A DNA stretch of 25,326 bases. Origin: JANNMJ01 sp031397815. Lineage in GTDB: Bacteria > Bacteroidota > Bacteroidia > Cytophagales > Hymenobacteraceae. The stretch lies in contig JANNMJ010000097.1 of NCBI GenBank assembly GCA_031397815.1, positions 1 through 25,326 of the forward strand, given 5' to 3'. The position numbers and the translations under genes were made by a program. This document shows positions 14,615-22,435 of this stretch, piece after piece (the stretch's first letter is position 1; each line of letters opens with the position of its first letter). The notes under the pieces were generated by a model. That model worked only from the letters and a program-made list of their open reading frames with translations. It had not been told where the DNA came from and searched no databases.

Positions 14615-15022
14615 ATGATTCGTCCGCTTTCCTCGCTTCTCGTCGTTGCTCTACTTGCTGCCGGTTTGGTGGGCGTGGAGAGCTGTGCTTCCGAAAATCT
14701 GCAAGACCTCAGCGGTGCAGATGTTTTGCCCTGCGACACGACCGTCCTCGCCACTTACGCGCTTCAGGTTCAGCCCATCATTGATAAGTACGGCTGCGCG
14801 GGCGCTGCTTGCCACTCGCCGGGTGGGCAGGGATTGGCCGTTACGGGCTTCAATTACCAGACGGCAGCCGGTTTTCAGGCCGCCGCCCGCTCCGGGCAGC
14901 TCCTCGGCGCGCTGGAGCGCCGAACGGGCTTCAGTCCGATGCCGAAGAATCAGGATAGGATCAGCGACTGCGACCTCGCCACGATCAAGCGCTGGATCCG
15001 CCTGGGGGCGAAGAACGACTAA
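14615..15022 (+). CDS. Cytochrome-c-like lipoprotein (CX4CH heme site)
   Basis: The protein is 135 residues long. It starts MIRPLSSLLVVALLAAGLVG, with a likely lipoprotein Cys in VESCAS at 24. The haem-binding motif is YGCAGAACHSPG, with four residues between the two Cys rather than the usual two. The C-terminal half, FSPMPKNQDRISDCDLATIK followed by RWIRLGA, carries the Met-Pro axial-ligand loop and the terminal helix of small class I cytochromes. An upstream in-frame ATG (14555) would overlap the promoter box. It heads a three-gene operon with YceI and a DUF5777 beta-barrel. Confidence 0.75.
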   Translation: MIRPLSSLLVVALLAAGLVGVESCASENLQDLSGADVLPCDTTVLATYALQVQPIIDKYGCAGAACHSPGGQGLAVTGFNYQTAAGFQAAARSGQLLGALERRTGFSPMPKNQDRISDCDLATIKRWIRLGAKND

Positions 15023-15078
15023 CCGGGCGCGTCGTGATTTTCGCCGCTCCTTTCCTCGCCCTTTTACCGCCTTCGCGT

Positions 15079-15669
15079 ATGCGTCGTCCTGTTTTTTTGC
15101 TCTTTGTGTTTGCGCTGCTGGCGTGTGCCGCGCGGCCAGCGCAGGCGCAGACGGGGCGTTACATCACGCGTTTCGGCCTGACTACGCTCTTCTCGGCGAC
15201 GCCCGTCGTCGATATCGAGGCGCGTAACTCGAAGACGTCGGCTGTGATCGATCTGAATACCGGGCAAATGGCGGTTTCGATTCTGATGACCGATTTTCAG
15301 TTCGAGCGCACCCTGATGCAGACGCACTTCAACGAGAGCTACCTCGAAACCGACCAGTATCCGAAGGCCATCTTCACGGGGCAGCTCGTCGATTACCAGC
15401 CCGGCTCGTTGCAGCCGGGCGCTAAGCTGACGGCCATCGCCAAGGGCGAGTTATCGCTGCACGGCAAGCTGCGGCAGCTTTCGACCCCCGTCTGGCTGGA
15501 GCTGAAAGACGGGCGCCTCATCGGCACCACCCGCCTCGTCATCTCCCCAGCCGATTACGGCATCGAGATTCCGCTCGTCGTCCGCGACCACATCGCGAAG
15601 GCCGTCGACGTCAATATTACCCTCATCTGCGATCCGCTTCCGGCCGCCGCCCCGACGGCGACCAAATAA
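15079..15669 (+). CDS. YceI family periplasmic protein
   Basis: The 196-residue protein has a signal peptide (RRPVFLLFVFALLACAARPA) cleaved near AQAQ. It has the lipocalin-like YceI domain with the FERTLMQTHFNESYLETDQY motif, PKAIFTG and the paired GELSLHG and LVISPADYGIEIP strands. YceI proteins bind polyisoprenoid lipids or quinones in the periplasm. The frame is open to a GTG at 15034, but the ATG at 15079 begins a clean signal peptide. It lies 56 bp after the cytochrome gene and 15 bp before the beta-barrel gene, so the three are probably co-transcribed. Confidence 0.92.
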   Translation: MRRPVFLLFVFALLACAARPAQAQTGRYITRFGLTTLFSATPVVDIEARNSKTSAVIDLNTGQMAVSILMTDFQFERTLMQTHFNESYLETDQYPKAIFTGQLVDYQPGSLQPGAKLTAIAKGELSLHGKLRQLSTPVWLELKDGRLIGTTRLVISPADYGIEIPLVVRDHIAKAVDVNITLICDPLPAAAPTATK

Positions 15670-15684
15670 CGCCCTTGCCCTTAT

Positions 15685-16689
15685 ATGAGCCACTTCGTCG
15701 CTTCCCTTCCCTTCGTTTCCCGTTCTTTTTCCTCGGCTAACCGTCGCCAGTCGTGGGCGCGGGCCTGCGCGGGCGCCTTGCTCACGCTGCTGGCGCTGAC
15801 GGCCCGGCCGGTAGCCGCCCAAGACCTCCTCAAAGAGCTGGAACGCCAAACCGCGCCCACCGAACCGACCGTTGAGTACGCCTCCGCCACGTTCAAGAGC
15901 GTGCGCATCATCAACGGCCACTCGGTGGAGACGGCGGGAAAAAACACCCTGCACTTCCTGATCGGGCACCGGTTCGGGACGCTCAATTCCGGCGCCTACA
16001 ACTTTTTCGGGCTTGACCAGGGCGTTATCCGCCTCGGGCTGGAATATGGCGTTACCCCGAATCTGACGGTGGGTTTCGGGCGCTCCTCGAATGAGAAGAC
16101 GTTCGATGGGCTGATTAAGTACCGCGCCATCCGGCAGGGCACCGGCCCCGGTACGATGCCGTTTACCGTCACGCTCCTCGGCACGTCGGCCCTCTCGACG
16201 CTGAAATACGCCGGGACGCTCATGGACGACCGCCCGCTCCGCAGCCGCCTCACGTACACGTATCAGGCGCTCATCGCCCGCAAATTCTCCGACGGCTTCT
16301 CGTTGCAGCTCATGCCGACGTGGGTTCACCGCAACCTCGTGAACACGCGCGCCGAGCAGAACGACGTGCTCGCGGTCGGCATCGCGGGGCGGCAGAAAAT
16401 CACCAAGCGCCTCGCCCTCACCGGTGAATATTATTACCTCCTGCCCGGCGCCACCGCCGATGATCCGGCGCTCCACAACTCGCTGGCGGTCGGGTTCGAT
16501 ATCGAAACCGGTGGCCACGTTTTCCAGCTGCATTTCACCAACTCGAACGGGATGATCGAGAAATTCTTCATTCCGCAGACCACGGGGAATTTCTTCAAAG
16601 GCGATATTTACTTCGGCTTCAATATCTCGCGGGCGTTCACCATAGGTAATCCGAAGCTGAAAGGCGATCAAGGGTTTCGGGCGAAGTAA
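15685..16689 (+). CDS. DUF5777 family outer-membrane beta-barrel protein
   Basis: The 334-residue exported protein has a long signal region (ARACAGALLTLLALTARPVA, cleaved near AAQ). Alternating aromatic beta-strands fill the rest, for example FLIGHRFGTLNSGAYNFFGL, LTVGFGRSSNEK and LQLHFTNSNGMIEKF-type segments. The pattern GxxNFFGLDQGxIRLGLEYG matches DUF5777 barrels of Bacteroidota. It ends the operon with the cytochrome and YceI genes, suggesting an outer-membrane or periplasmic electron-carrier or lipid-carrier system; the actual function is unknown. Confidence 0.85.
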   Translation: MSHFVASLPFVSRSFSSANRRQSWARACAGALLTLLALTARPVAAQDLLKELERQTAPTEPTVEYASATFKSVRIINGHSVETAGKNTLHFLIGHRFGTLNSGAYNFFGLDQGVIRLGLEYGVTPNLTVGFGRSSNEKTFDGLIKYRAIRQGTGPGTMPFTVTLLGTSALSTLKYAGTLMDDRPLRSRLTYTYQALIARKFSDGFSLQLMPTWVHRNLVNTRAEQNDVLAVGIAGRQKITKRLALTGEYYYLLPGATADDPALHNSLAVGFDIETGGHVFQLHFTNSNGMIEKFFIPQTTGNFFKGDIYFGFNISRAFTIGNPKLKGDQGFRAK

Positions 16690-16749
16690 GGGGCTGGGGG
16701 CGCTGGATTAGGGTTGGTCGGGTTTCATAACCGCGTTGCCGTAGCCGCG

Positions 16750-16800
16750 TTCCCCACCCCGCCCCTTCGGGGCACCCCTCCCCCTTCGGGGTTGGGGAAT
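16750..16800 (-). repeat. GC-rich dispersed palindromic repeat, copy 3
   Basis: Read on the minus strand this gives CCCCAACCCCGAAGGGGGAG followed by GGGTGCCCC and GGGGCGGGGTGGGG. It is inverted relative to the copy at 16828, about 28 bp away, so the two can pair. Confidence 0.75.
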
Positions 16801-16827
16801 CTGCACTTCTATCGCGTTTAGTGGGAA

Positions 16828-16911
16828 AACTCCCCGCCCCGGAGGGGAGGGGTGGCCCGCAGGGCCGGGGTGGGGGGACACCCAGATACAGCCCGCCATG
16901 AGAACCCAATC
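16828..16911 (-). repeat. 84-bp dispersed repeat, copy B
   Basis: This is the reverse complement of 12323-12406 with four mismatches over 84 bp, including the non-palindromic tail ending AGCCCGCCATGAGAACCC. It lies between the DUF5777 gene and the Tat-exported oxidoreductase. Confidence 0.85.
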
Positions 16912-16972
16912 CGCCGCACCTTGCCCTTGCCTTAAATAACACACTCTGCGCCCTCTGGCGCAACCCCCATAG

Positions 16973-17024
16973 CGGGCGGCCGTTGGCTAGGTAGAAATTT
17001 CTTCTATCTGCCAATGGCCGCCCG
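16973..17024 (+). promoter_or_regulatory. Long hairpin covering the start codon of the next gene
   Basis: CGGGCGGCCGTTGGC (16973-16987) pairs with GCCAATGGCCGCCCG (17010-17024), a 15-bp stem with one G-U pair. The inner sequence GGTAGAAATTTCTTCTATC extends the pairing. The ATG at 17014 lies in the right arm, so the transcript would hide its own start codon. It may be a translational switch or an inserted palindrome that donated the start. Confidence 0.55.
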
Positions 17025-18207
17025 TTCGTCGTTTCTCCCCAATTCAGCACCGGCTTCGCGTCGGGCGTTCCTGCGGCTCTTTGGGCTAGGCGCGGCCGGG
17101 GCGGCGCTACACGTGACGGGCGTAACGGCGGCGGCGCTGACGACTACATCGGCTTCCTCTTCGATGAAAAAACCTTCTCCTGCTGCCCGTCGGCCCGGTA
17201 TTGCCGTGGTGGGGCTGGGCAAATTCGCGACGGAGCAGATGCTCCCCGCTTTCAAGGATTGCCAGACGGCGCGTTTGGCCGCCCTCGTTTCCGGCGACCG
17301 GGCGAAGGCGGAAAAGCTGGCGCGGCAGTATGGCGTGCCCGATTCGGGGGTGTACACGTACGACACGTTCGACCGAATCAAGGATAATCCAGACGTTGAT
17401 ATCGTGTACATCGTCTTGCCGAACGGCCTGCATGCTGAGTACGCCATACGCGCCGCCAAGGCCGGGAAGCACGTGCTGTGCGAGAAGCCAATGGCGCCCA
17501 CCGTGGCCGAGTGCGAGCAGATGATTGCCGCGTGCCAAAAGGCCGACCGCAAGCTGATGATTGCGTACCGGGCGCACTTCGAGCCGTTCAACCTCGATGC
17601 CGTGGCGCGCATTCGGAAGGGAGAGCTGGGGAAGATTTCGGCCATTACCAGCGACCACGGCCGTCCCGTGAAACCCACCGAAGACAAAGCCGATAGCTGG
17701 CGCGTGGTGAAAAAGCTCGCCGGTGGCGGCTCGCTGATGGACATCGGCATTTACGCCCTCAACGCCACGCGCTACCTCACGGGCGAGGAGCCGGTGGAAG
17801 TGACCGCCCAAACCTTCTCCGACCCTGCCGATCCGCGCTTTAAGGAAGTCGAGGACAATATCCACTTTACGCTGCGGTTTCCGAGCGGGATTCTGGCGAC
17901 GTGTACGTCGTCGTACTCCTACGCGGAGGTCAAGCGGTTTCGGGTGTTTGGGCAGAAGGCGTGGCTCGATTTAGACCCCGCCACGGATTACGACGAGCAC
18001 CGGATGCGCATCGGGCGCGAGAAAGCCACCGAGGAGCCGAAGCTCAAGGAAGGCAATCAGTTCGCCGCCGAGCTGGACCATATGGCCGAATGCGTGCGCA
18101 ACAACAAGACCCCCAAAACGCCCGGCGAAGAAGGGCTGCGCGACGTGCGTCTGATTCTGGCCATCTACGAAGCCGCCAAAACCGGGCGCGCCGTGAAGGT
18201 GGGCTGA
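17014..18207 (+). CDS. Tat-exported Gfo/Idh/MocA family oxidoreductase
   Basis: The 397-residue protein has a twin-arginine signal (PASRRAFLRLFGLGAAGAAL, Arg16-Arg17), an Ala-rich h-region and a Rossmann domain. That domain has VVGLGKFAT at 65-73 and the family motif CEKPMAPT at 156-163. The C-terminal alpha/beta domain includes GGGSLMDIGIYALN. Periplasmic members such as glucose-fructose oxidoreductase bind NAD(P) tightly and are folded before export, which fits the Tat signal. Substrate is a sugar or polyol by family; the exact one is unknown. The start is fixed by the Tat motif, although it lies inside a long inverted repeat. Confidence 0.92.
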   Translation: MAARSSFLPNSAPASRRAFLRLFGLGAAGAALHVTGVTAAALTTTSASSSMKKPSPAARRPGIAVVGLGKFATEQMLPAFKDCQTARLAALVSGDRAKAEKLARQYGVPDSGVYTYDTFDRIKDNPDVDIVYIVLPNGLHAEYAIRAAKAGKHVLCEKPMAPTVAECEQMIAACQKADRKLMIAYRAHFEPFNLDAVARIRKGELGKISAITSDHGRPVKPTEDKADSWRVVKKLAGGGSLMDIGIYALNATRYLTGEEPVEVTAQTFSDPADPRFKEVEDNIHFTLRFPSGILATCTSSYSYAEVKRFRVFGQKAWLDLDPATDYDEHRMRIGREKATEEPKLKEGNQFAAELDHMAECVRNNKTPKTPGEEGLRDVRLILAIYEAAKTGRAVKVG

Positions 18208-18270
18208 CGGCCGGTGGGCCGCAATCGGCAGGGTGCGTAACAAAATAGTCGCACCAAACCGGGCAAACCC

Positions 18271-19098
18271 GTGCGATATTCGGCCGCGCTGCCGCCTCAA
18301 GCCAGTTTGGGGCGCGCGCCAAATCGCGCAACTCGCGTTCTAGCTGTGGTCAACTTCCTGTATCAGCTGCTTATCGGCACCCGGGGCGATACGCCGGTGC
18401 CGCGCCGCGTGTACGTCAAGCAGCGCGCCGACCTGCGCGCCATCTGGAAGCAGACGAATTACCGCGATTTCGGGATCGAACGGCTCCTGCGGCTCGCGCT
18501 CATCCTGCTGGGGTTCGTGATGCCCGGCACGCTCTACCGCGCCGCCGTCGACCACGTCGGCGGCGGGTCGTTCTTGTTTCGGCGGACGGCTGTGGAGTGG
18601 CTCGCCACGCTCAAGCTGCTGTGGTACGTGGTGCTGTTTGAGGAGGGATTGCACTCGGCGGGGTGGGTGATCGCGTCGGCGGTGCTGACGTTCGATACAG
18701 TGCATTTTCTGATGTGCCGCATCTTTTTGGCCGATTTATCGCGCGGGCACACGTCGTTCAAGCGCAGTCTGGTGCTTGTGATCGTGAACTTCTCGGAGGT
18801 GACCATCTTCTTCGCTTCCCTCTATCTGTACCTCGACGCCCACTTCCGCGCCCTCGGTGGGGCGGCTTTCAACCATGCGCTTGGGGGCGTGGAGGCGGTG
18901 TATTTCGCCTTCGTCACGGCCACCACCGTCGGGTACGGCGACGTTCACCCCGTCCATCCGCTGCTGATGAAAGTGGTGGTGGCGCAGATTGGCATCTCGC
19001 TTTTCTTCGTCGTGATCTTCTTCTCGACCGTCGTCGGGAACCTCGATAAGGAAGGCACCCTGAACCGGCGCGACCGGCATCATCATCCGGGGGATTGA
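18271..19098 (+). CDS. Potassium-channel family protein
   Basis: The 275-residue membrane protein has about five hydrophobic segments. The selectivity filter TATTVGYGDVHP (TVGYGD at 219-224) lies in a pore loop between the last two, and a short charged C-terminus (NRRDRHHHPGD) follows. It has no RCK or cyclic-nucleotide domain. No ATG is available at the N-terminus: the frame starts at GTG 18271, and a GTG at 18346 (giving MVNFLYQLLIGTRGD) is an alternative that may be closer to the true start. It converges on the MATE gene with an inverted repeat in between. Confidence 0.85.
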   Translation: MRYSAALPPQASLGRAPNRATRVLAVVNFLYQLLIGTRGDTPVPRRVYVKQRADLRAIWKQTNYRDFGIERLLRLALILLGFVMPGTLYRAAVDHVGGGSFLFRRTAVEWLATLKLLWYVVLFEEGLHSAGWVIASAVLTFDTVHFLMCRIFLADLSRGHTSFKRSLVLVIVNFSEVTIFFASLYLYLDAHFRALGGAAFNHALGGVEAVYFAFVTATTVGYGDVHPVHPLLMKVVVAQIGISLFFVVIFFSTVVGNLDKEGTLNRRDRHHHPGD

Positions 19099-19102
19099 GT
19101 GT

Positions 19103-19158
19103 GTAGGGACGCCTACTGGCGTCCACGCTCTGAGCAGGACGCCAGTAGGCGTCCCTAC
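19103..19158. repeat. Perfect 22-bp inverted repeat (GTAG-headed)
   Basis: Arms 19103-19124 (GTAGGGACGCCTACTGGCGT plus CC) and 19137-19158 are exact reverse complements around a 12-bp spacer. Each arm also contains its own short palindrome. It sits between convergent genes and could act as a transcription barrier. It belongs to the GTAG type of palindromic repeats in this window but has a different core. Confidence 0.8.
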
Positions 19159-19215
19159 GCGATCTTACGTCAACCTTGAAATGGCTGTAATGCCGGCGCG
19201 CACCGCCCCCGCCCG

Positions 19216-20589
19216 CTACGCCCGGCTCTTCACCCAAACCCGCCACGTGAGCGCCACCGCTGAGAGCGTCAGGCCCAAGCAGAGGCCGGCCCAGAGGCCG
19301 TTGGCGCCGTAGCCCATCGGGAAGGCCAGCCAGTAGCCGAGCGGCAGGGCGATAACCCAATACGCGACGAGCGAAATCAGGCCCGGCACCTGCACATCTT
19401 CCAGCCCGCGCAGCGCGCCCAGCGCGGCCACCTGCACGCCGTCGGACACCTGAAACAGGGCGGCGATGATGAGCAGCTCGGCGGCGAGGGCGCGGGTGGC
19501 GATGTCTTCGGGCTTGGCGTCGTAGAGCCACGGGAGCTGGTGACGGGTCAGAATCAGTAGCCCGCCCATCAGTAGCATAAAGGCGAAGGCGAGGAGCACG
19601 GCGCTGTTCGCCGCGCGCCGGACTTCGTGGTGCTGCCCGGCGCCCGCGAACTGCCCGACGCGCACCGTCGCGGCGGCGCCGATGCCGGAAGCGGCCATAT
19701 AGGTCACGCTCGCAACGCTAATCGCGATTTGGTGCGCCGCGAGCGACGACGTGTTAATCCAGCCCATCATCAGCGCCGAAAACACGAACGCGCCCGTTTC
19801 GAGCAACATCTGACCCGTAATCGGCAGGCCGAGGCCGAGGATGCGGCGGGCGTGCTTCCAGCGCACGGCGAGCTGCTGCCGGTAAGGCGCGAACCGCTCG
19901 GCGTGCCAGAACCACCACGCCATCAGTCCCGCCATCAGGCAGCGCGCCACCACCGTCGCCCACGCCGAGCCGATCATCCCCATCGCCGGAAAGCCGAGCA
20001 AGCCGAAGACGAATACGTAGTTCAGGCCGATGTTGGCGAGGTTCGCGCCGACCGAAATCACCATCGCCCGGCGCGTCAGGGCCAGGCCTTCGGCGAACTG
20101 CCGGAACGCTTGGAAGAGCATCAGCGGCACCATCGAGACAGCGAGCAGGCGCAGAAACGGCCGCGCCAGCTCCACCACGGCGGGCGGCTCGCCGAGGTAC
20201 GCGAGGAGGTCGGCGGCGCCCCAGCCGAGCGCGGCCAGCAGCACGCCGCTGATAGCGCACACTGCTATTCCGGACCCCAGCAGCACCGCCAGCCGGTGCG
20301 TGCGGTGCCGCGCCGCCGCCTGCGCGACGAGCGGCGTCAGGCCCATCGAAATCCCCAGCCCCGCCACCAGCACCACCACGGCAATACTCGTGGCAAGGGC
20401 CACGCCCGCGAGCGGCAGCTCCCCCAAACGCCCCACAATCACCGAGTCGGCCACGTTCACAGCAATGTGCCCGAGCTGGCTGATAACCACCGGATACGCC
20501 ACCCGAAAATTACCGAGCGCGTGTTGGCGCCACGTCAGCGGGGCGTGCGCAGGGGAGAGGACGGGCTGGTTGGTGTGAGGGGGGAGCAT
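19216..20589 (-). CDS. MATE family efflux transporter
   Basis: The 457-residue protein has the length and about twelve transmembrane segments of the NorM-type MATE family, which exports cationic drugs and metabolites in exchange for Na+ or H+. Typical landmarks are the N-terminal AYPVVISQLGHIAVNVADSV, SMGLTPLVAQAAARHR and, in the second half, GMIGSAWATVVAR and SGIGAAATVRVGQFAGA. Its substrate is unknown. A promoter-like box lies a few bases before the ATG. It diverges from the secreted metalloprotease gene. Confidence 0.93.
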   Translation of the reverse strand: MLPPHTNQPVLSPAHAPLTWRQHALGNFRVAYPVVISQLGHIAVNVADSVIVGRLGELPLAGVALATSIAVVVLVAGLGISMGLTPLVAQAAARHRTHRLAVLLGSGIAVCAISGVLLAALGWGAADLLAYLGEPPAVVELARPFLRLLAVSMVPLMLFQAFRQFAEGLALTRRAMVISVGANLANIGLNYVFVFGLLGFPAMGMIGSAWATVVARCLMAGLMAWWFWHAERFAPYRQQLAVRWKHARRILGLGLPITGQMLLETGAFVFSALMMGWINTSSLAAHQIAISVASVTYMAASGIGAAATVRVGQFAGAGQHHEVRRAANSAVLLAFAFMLLMGGLLILTRHQLPWLYDAKPEDIATRALAAELLIIAALFQVSDGVQVAALGALRGLEDVQVPGLISLVAYWVIALPLGYWLAFPMGYGANGLWAGLCLGLTLSAVALTWRVWVKSRA

Positions 20590-20597
20590 AGTGGCCG

Positions 20598-20605
20598 CAA
20601 AGGTC
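20598..20605 (-). promoter_or_regulatory. Candidate -7 box for the MATE gene
   Basis: The minus strand reads GACCTTTG, one mismatch from TAnnTTTG, 9 bp before the ATG. If used, the transcript would be nearly leaderless. Confidence 0.3.
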
Positions 20606-20730
20606 GGGGGTGGGGGGCGGGTATGGTCAGGATGAGGTATCGAGAATTCAAAAGCATTTGTTTTTTCAACCTCATAACTATTTTAAAAACAGCACTTATA
20701 TTAGCCGCTCAAACATTCACTTTTGTGAGC

Positions 20731-20831
20731 ATGAAAAATTTTAATCCCCCCCCCCCCCCTCCAAACCCATTCTGTCGAGAGCCGCAAAACTCTTCGCTGG
20801 TATTCTGATCGGGCTATCGCTCACGACCAGT
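20731..20831 (+). other. Out-of-frame signal-peptide leader of the metalloprotease
   Basis: The only ATG upstream is at 20731, and it reads MKNFN, then a proline run, and hits a stop after 25 codons. The frame of the protease upstream of 20832 encodes a clean signal peptide (SRAAKLFAGILIGLSLTTSV, then ASA before Q) but meets a TAA at 20742. The two frames are joined only if the C-run between them changes by +1 or -2 bases. Confidence 0.8.
20746..20759 (+). repeat. Poly-C tract (14 C), likely slippage site
   Basis: Fourteen consecutive C lie five codons after the ATG at 20731. A length of 12 or 15 restores the reading frame from the ATG through the signal peptide into the protease. Such tracts in coding starts are the hallmark of phase-variable genes in other bacteria. 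A sequencing or assembly error in the tract is the main alternative. Confidence 0.95.
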
Positions 20832-22424
20832 GTGGCTAGCGCCCAAACTAAACCCGGCTGGGTACCCGATTCCATTGACTGGGCACCCGTTCCGGTTAAC
20901 TGTTATACCAACGATACGGTAAACCTATCGGGCCAACGCCCGGCAGAAACCGCGTTGGCCGCTTCATCGTGTTCCCAAACGCGCTATGTGCGGGTCAATA
21001 TCCATTTCGTGCAGAGTACTAGCGGTATTGGTAATTTTCAACCAGTAGACAATCCCAATACACCAGAAGATGAAAGCGGCTACCGGTGGGCACAAGGGTT
21101 GATCTGGGCCGCCAACTGGCCGGGCGGCTGGTCAGAAAACCCGCAGATGCACCTGTTGCCGGGTAACAATACACCGGCATTGCCCAAACGGATTCAATTG
21201 GTTCTGAGTGGCGTTTATTTCGACAAAGCCGCACAATACACGTATCCCAACGGTTTCGGCCCAGCCCTTAACAACACCTTCGGCCGCGATAACGGCAAGG
21301 CGATCAACATCTTTGTGATGAACCGCGCTACCGCCGGGTTTACAGGTGGTCAAGCCAGTAGCGTTGGCGCTACTCCGCAAGGGGATTACTACTGTACCAT
21401 CGTCTCGCCGTGGACGGATCGGGCTACTATCGGAGCGTGGGGTTTCGCCAGTATCCTTAATCACGAGATTGGGCACTTATTCAATCTAGGGCATACATGG
21501 TATGGGTTAGGTAGCACTTACGATTACGATGGCTGCCCCGATACCCCCGCTAACCCCAACTGTTGGGGCAGCATGCAGCCCTGCCCGTTTGCACCTTATC
21601 CCGATGCACGCGGCAGTAATAACATGATGGATTATAACACCGTGCAGAATGCCCTTACCCCGTGCCAGCTTGACAGGGCCTACAAAGAGCTGGACAATAG
21701 CCAGTTGGTGATGAGTTGCGGCAGTTGCGGCCCTACCCGCGCTTGGTTTGGATTAGAGGCGGGTAATCAGCCCATCGATATTAGATATAATCTGGCGCAG
21801 CGCCTGATATTGAACGGAGCAAGCTCGGTCAATGAAAGCCGTTTTACGATCAGAATTTTCGAAGTCAAAGGCTTCGATTGCGTGAACCCCTTTGGGCCGG
21901 TCATTACCCGCAACTTCAACGGCAACGTCGATAGTTACACCCAAGGCCCCAACCAGAAGTTCGGCGAAATTGACCTGACGTCGTTGTACCGGTTTCGGGC
22001 AAATAAGATCTACCGCATTGAGCTTAAAACCTTCAACGATTGCGGTTTCGAGGATGTTTTTGCCCAAAACATCGCTACTTATCCAGCCGGTGCGGGCATC
22101 CCCGACTGTGGGCCGGGTAGCGGGGGGCGTCCGGCCAAAAGCACGTCGTCGGATGCGTTCGGGGCGCAACCTGAGTTGAACGTATTCCCTAATCCGGCCC
22201 ACGAGCAGCTCACCTTCACCTACACGCTGCCAGCAGCGGCGGCGGTATCGCTGAATCTGGTCAATTCCCAAGGCGTCTCGGTGTGGCACCGTACTCAACG
22301 GGTAGTTGCGGGCAAGCACGAACAGCCCGTTACGACCGAATCCCTGCCGACTGGTCTTTATACGCTGGTGATGGCCTTCGACGGGCAGCAGATCGTGAGC
22401 CGCGTATCGATCCAGCATCCGTAA
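20832..22424 (+). CDS. Secreted zinc metalloprotease with T9SS sorting domain (frame broken at its leader)
   Basis: The reading frame as given is 530 codons from a GTG at 20832. The true start is probably the ATG at 20731 once the C-run is in frame. The catalytic motif is HEIGHLFNLGH (H211, E212, H215, H221), followed by the Met-turn MMDY at 265-268. This is a metzincin-like zinc site of the M43 type, with Asn where Gly is usual. Several Cys pairs suggest disulfides. The last 80 or so residues (from LNVFPNPAHEQL) form a T9SS type A sorting domain, so the protein is sent to the cell surface or medium. The next gene follows after 11 bp. Confidence 0.88.
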   Translation: MASAQTKPGWVPDSIDWAPVPVNCYTNDTVNLSGQRPAETALAASSCSQTRYVRVNIHFVQSTSGIGNFQPVDNPNTPEDESGYRWAQGLIWAANWPGGWSENPQMHLLPGNNTPALPKRIQLVLSGVYFDKAAQYTYPNGFGPALNNTFGRDNGKAINIFVMNRATAGFTGGQASSVGATPQGDYYCTIVSPWTDRATIGAWGFASILNHEIGHLFNLGHTWYGLGSTYDYDGCPDTPANPNCWGSMQPCPFAPYPDARGSNNMMDYNTVQNALTPCQLDRAYKELDNSQLVMSCGSCGPTRAWFGLEAGNQPIDIRYNLAQRLILNGASSVNESRFTIRIFEVKGFDCVNPFGPVITRNFNGNVDSYTQGPNQKFGEIDLTSLYRFRANKIYRIELKTFNDCGFEDVFAQNIATYPAGAGIPDCGPGSGGRPAKSTSSDAFGAQPELNVFPNPAHEQLTFTYTLPAAAAVSLNLVNSQGVSVWHRTQRVVAGKHEQPVTTESLPTGLYTLVMAFDGQQIVSRVSIQHP

Positions 22425-22435
22425 GCTGCTTTCCC

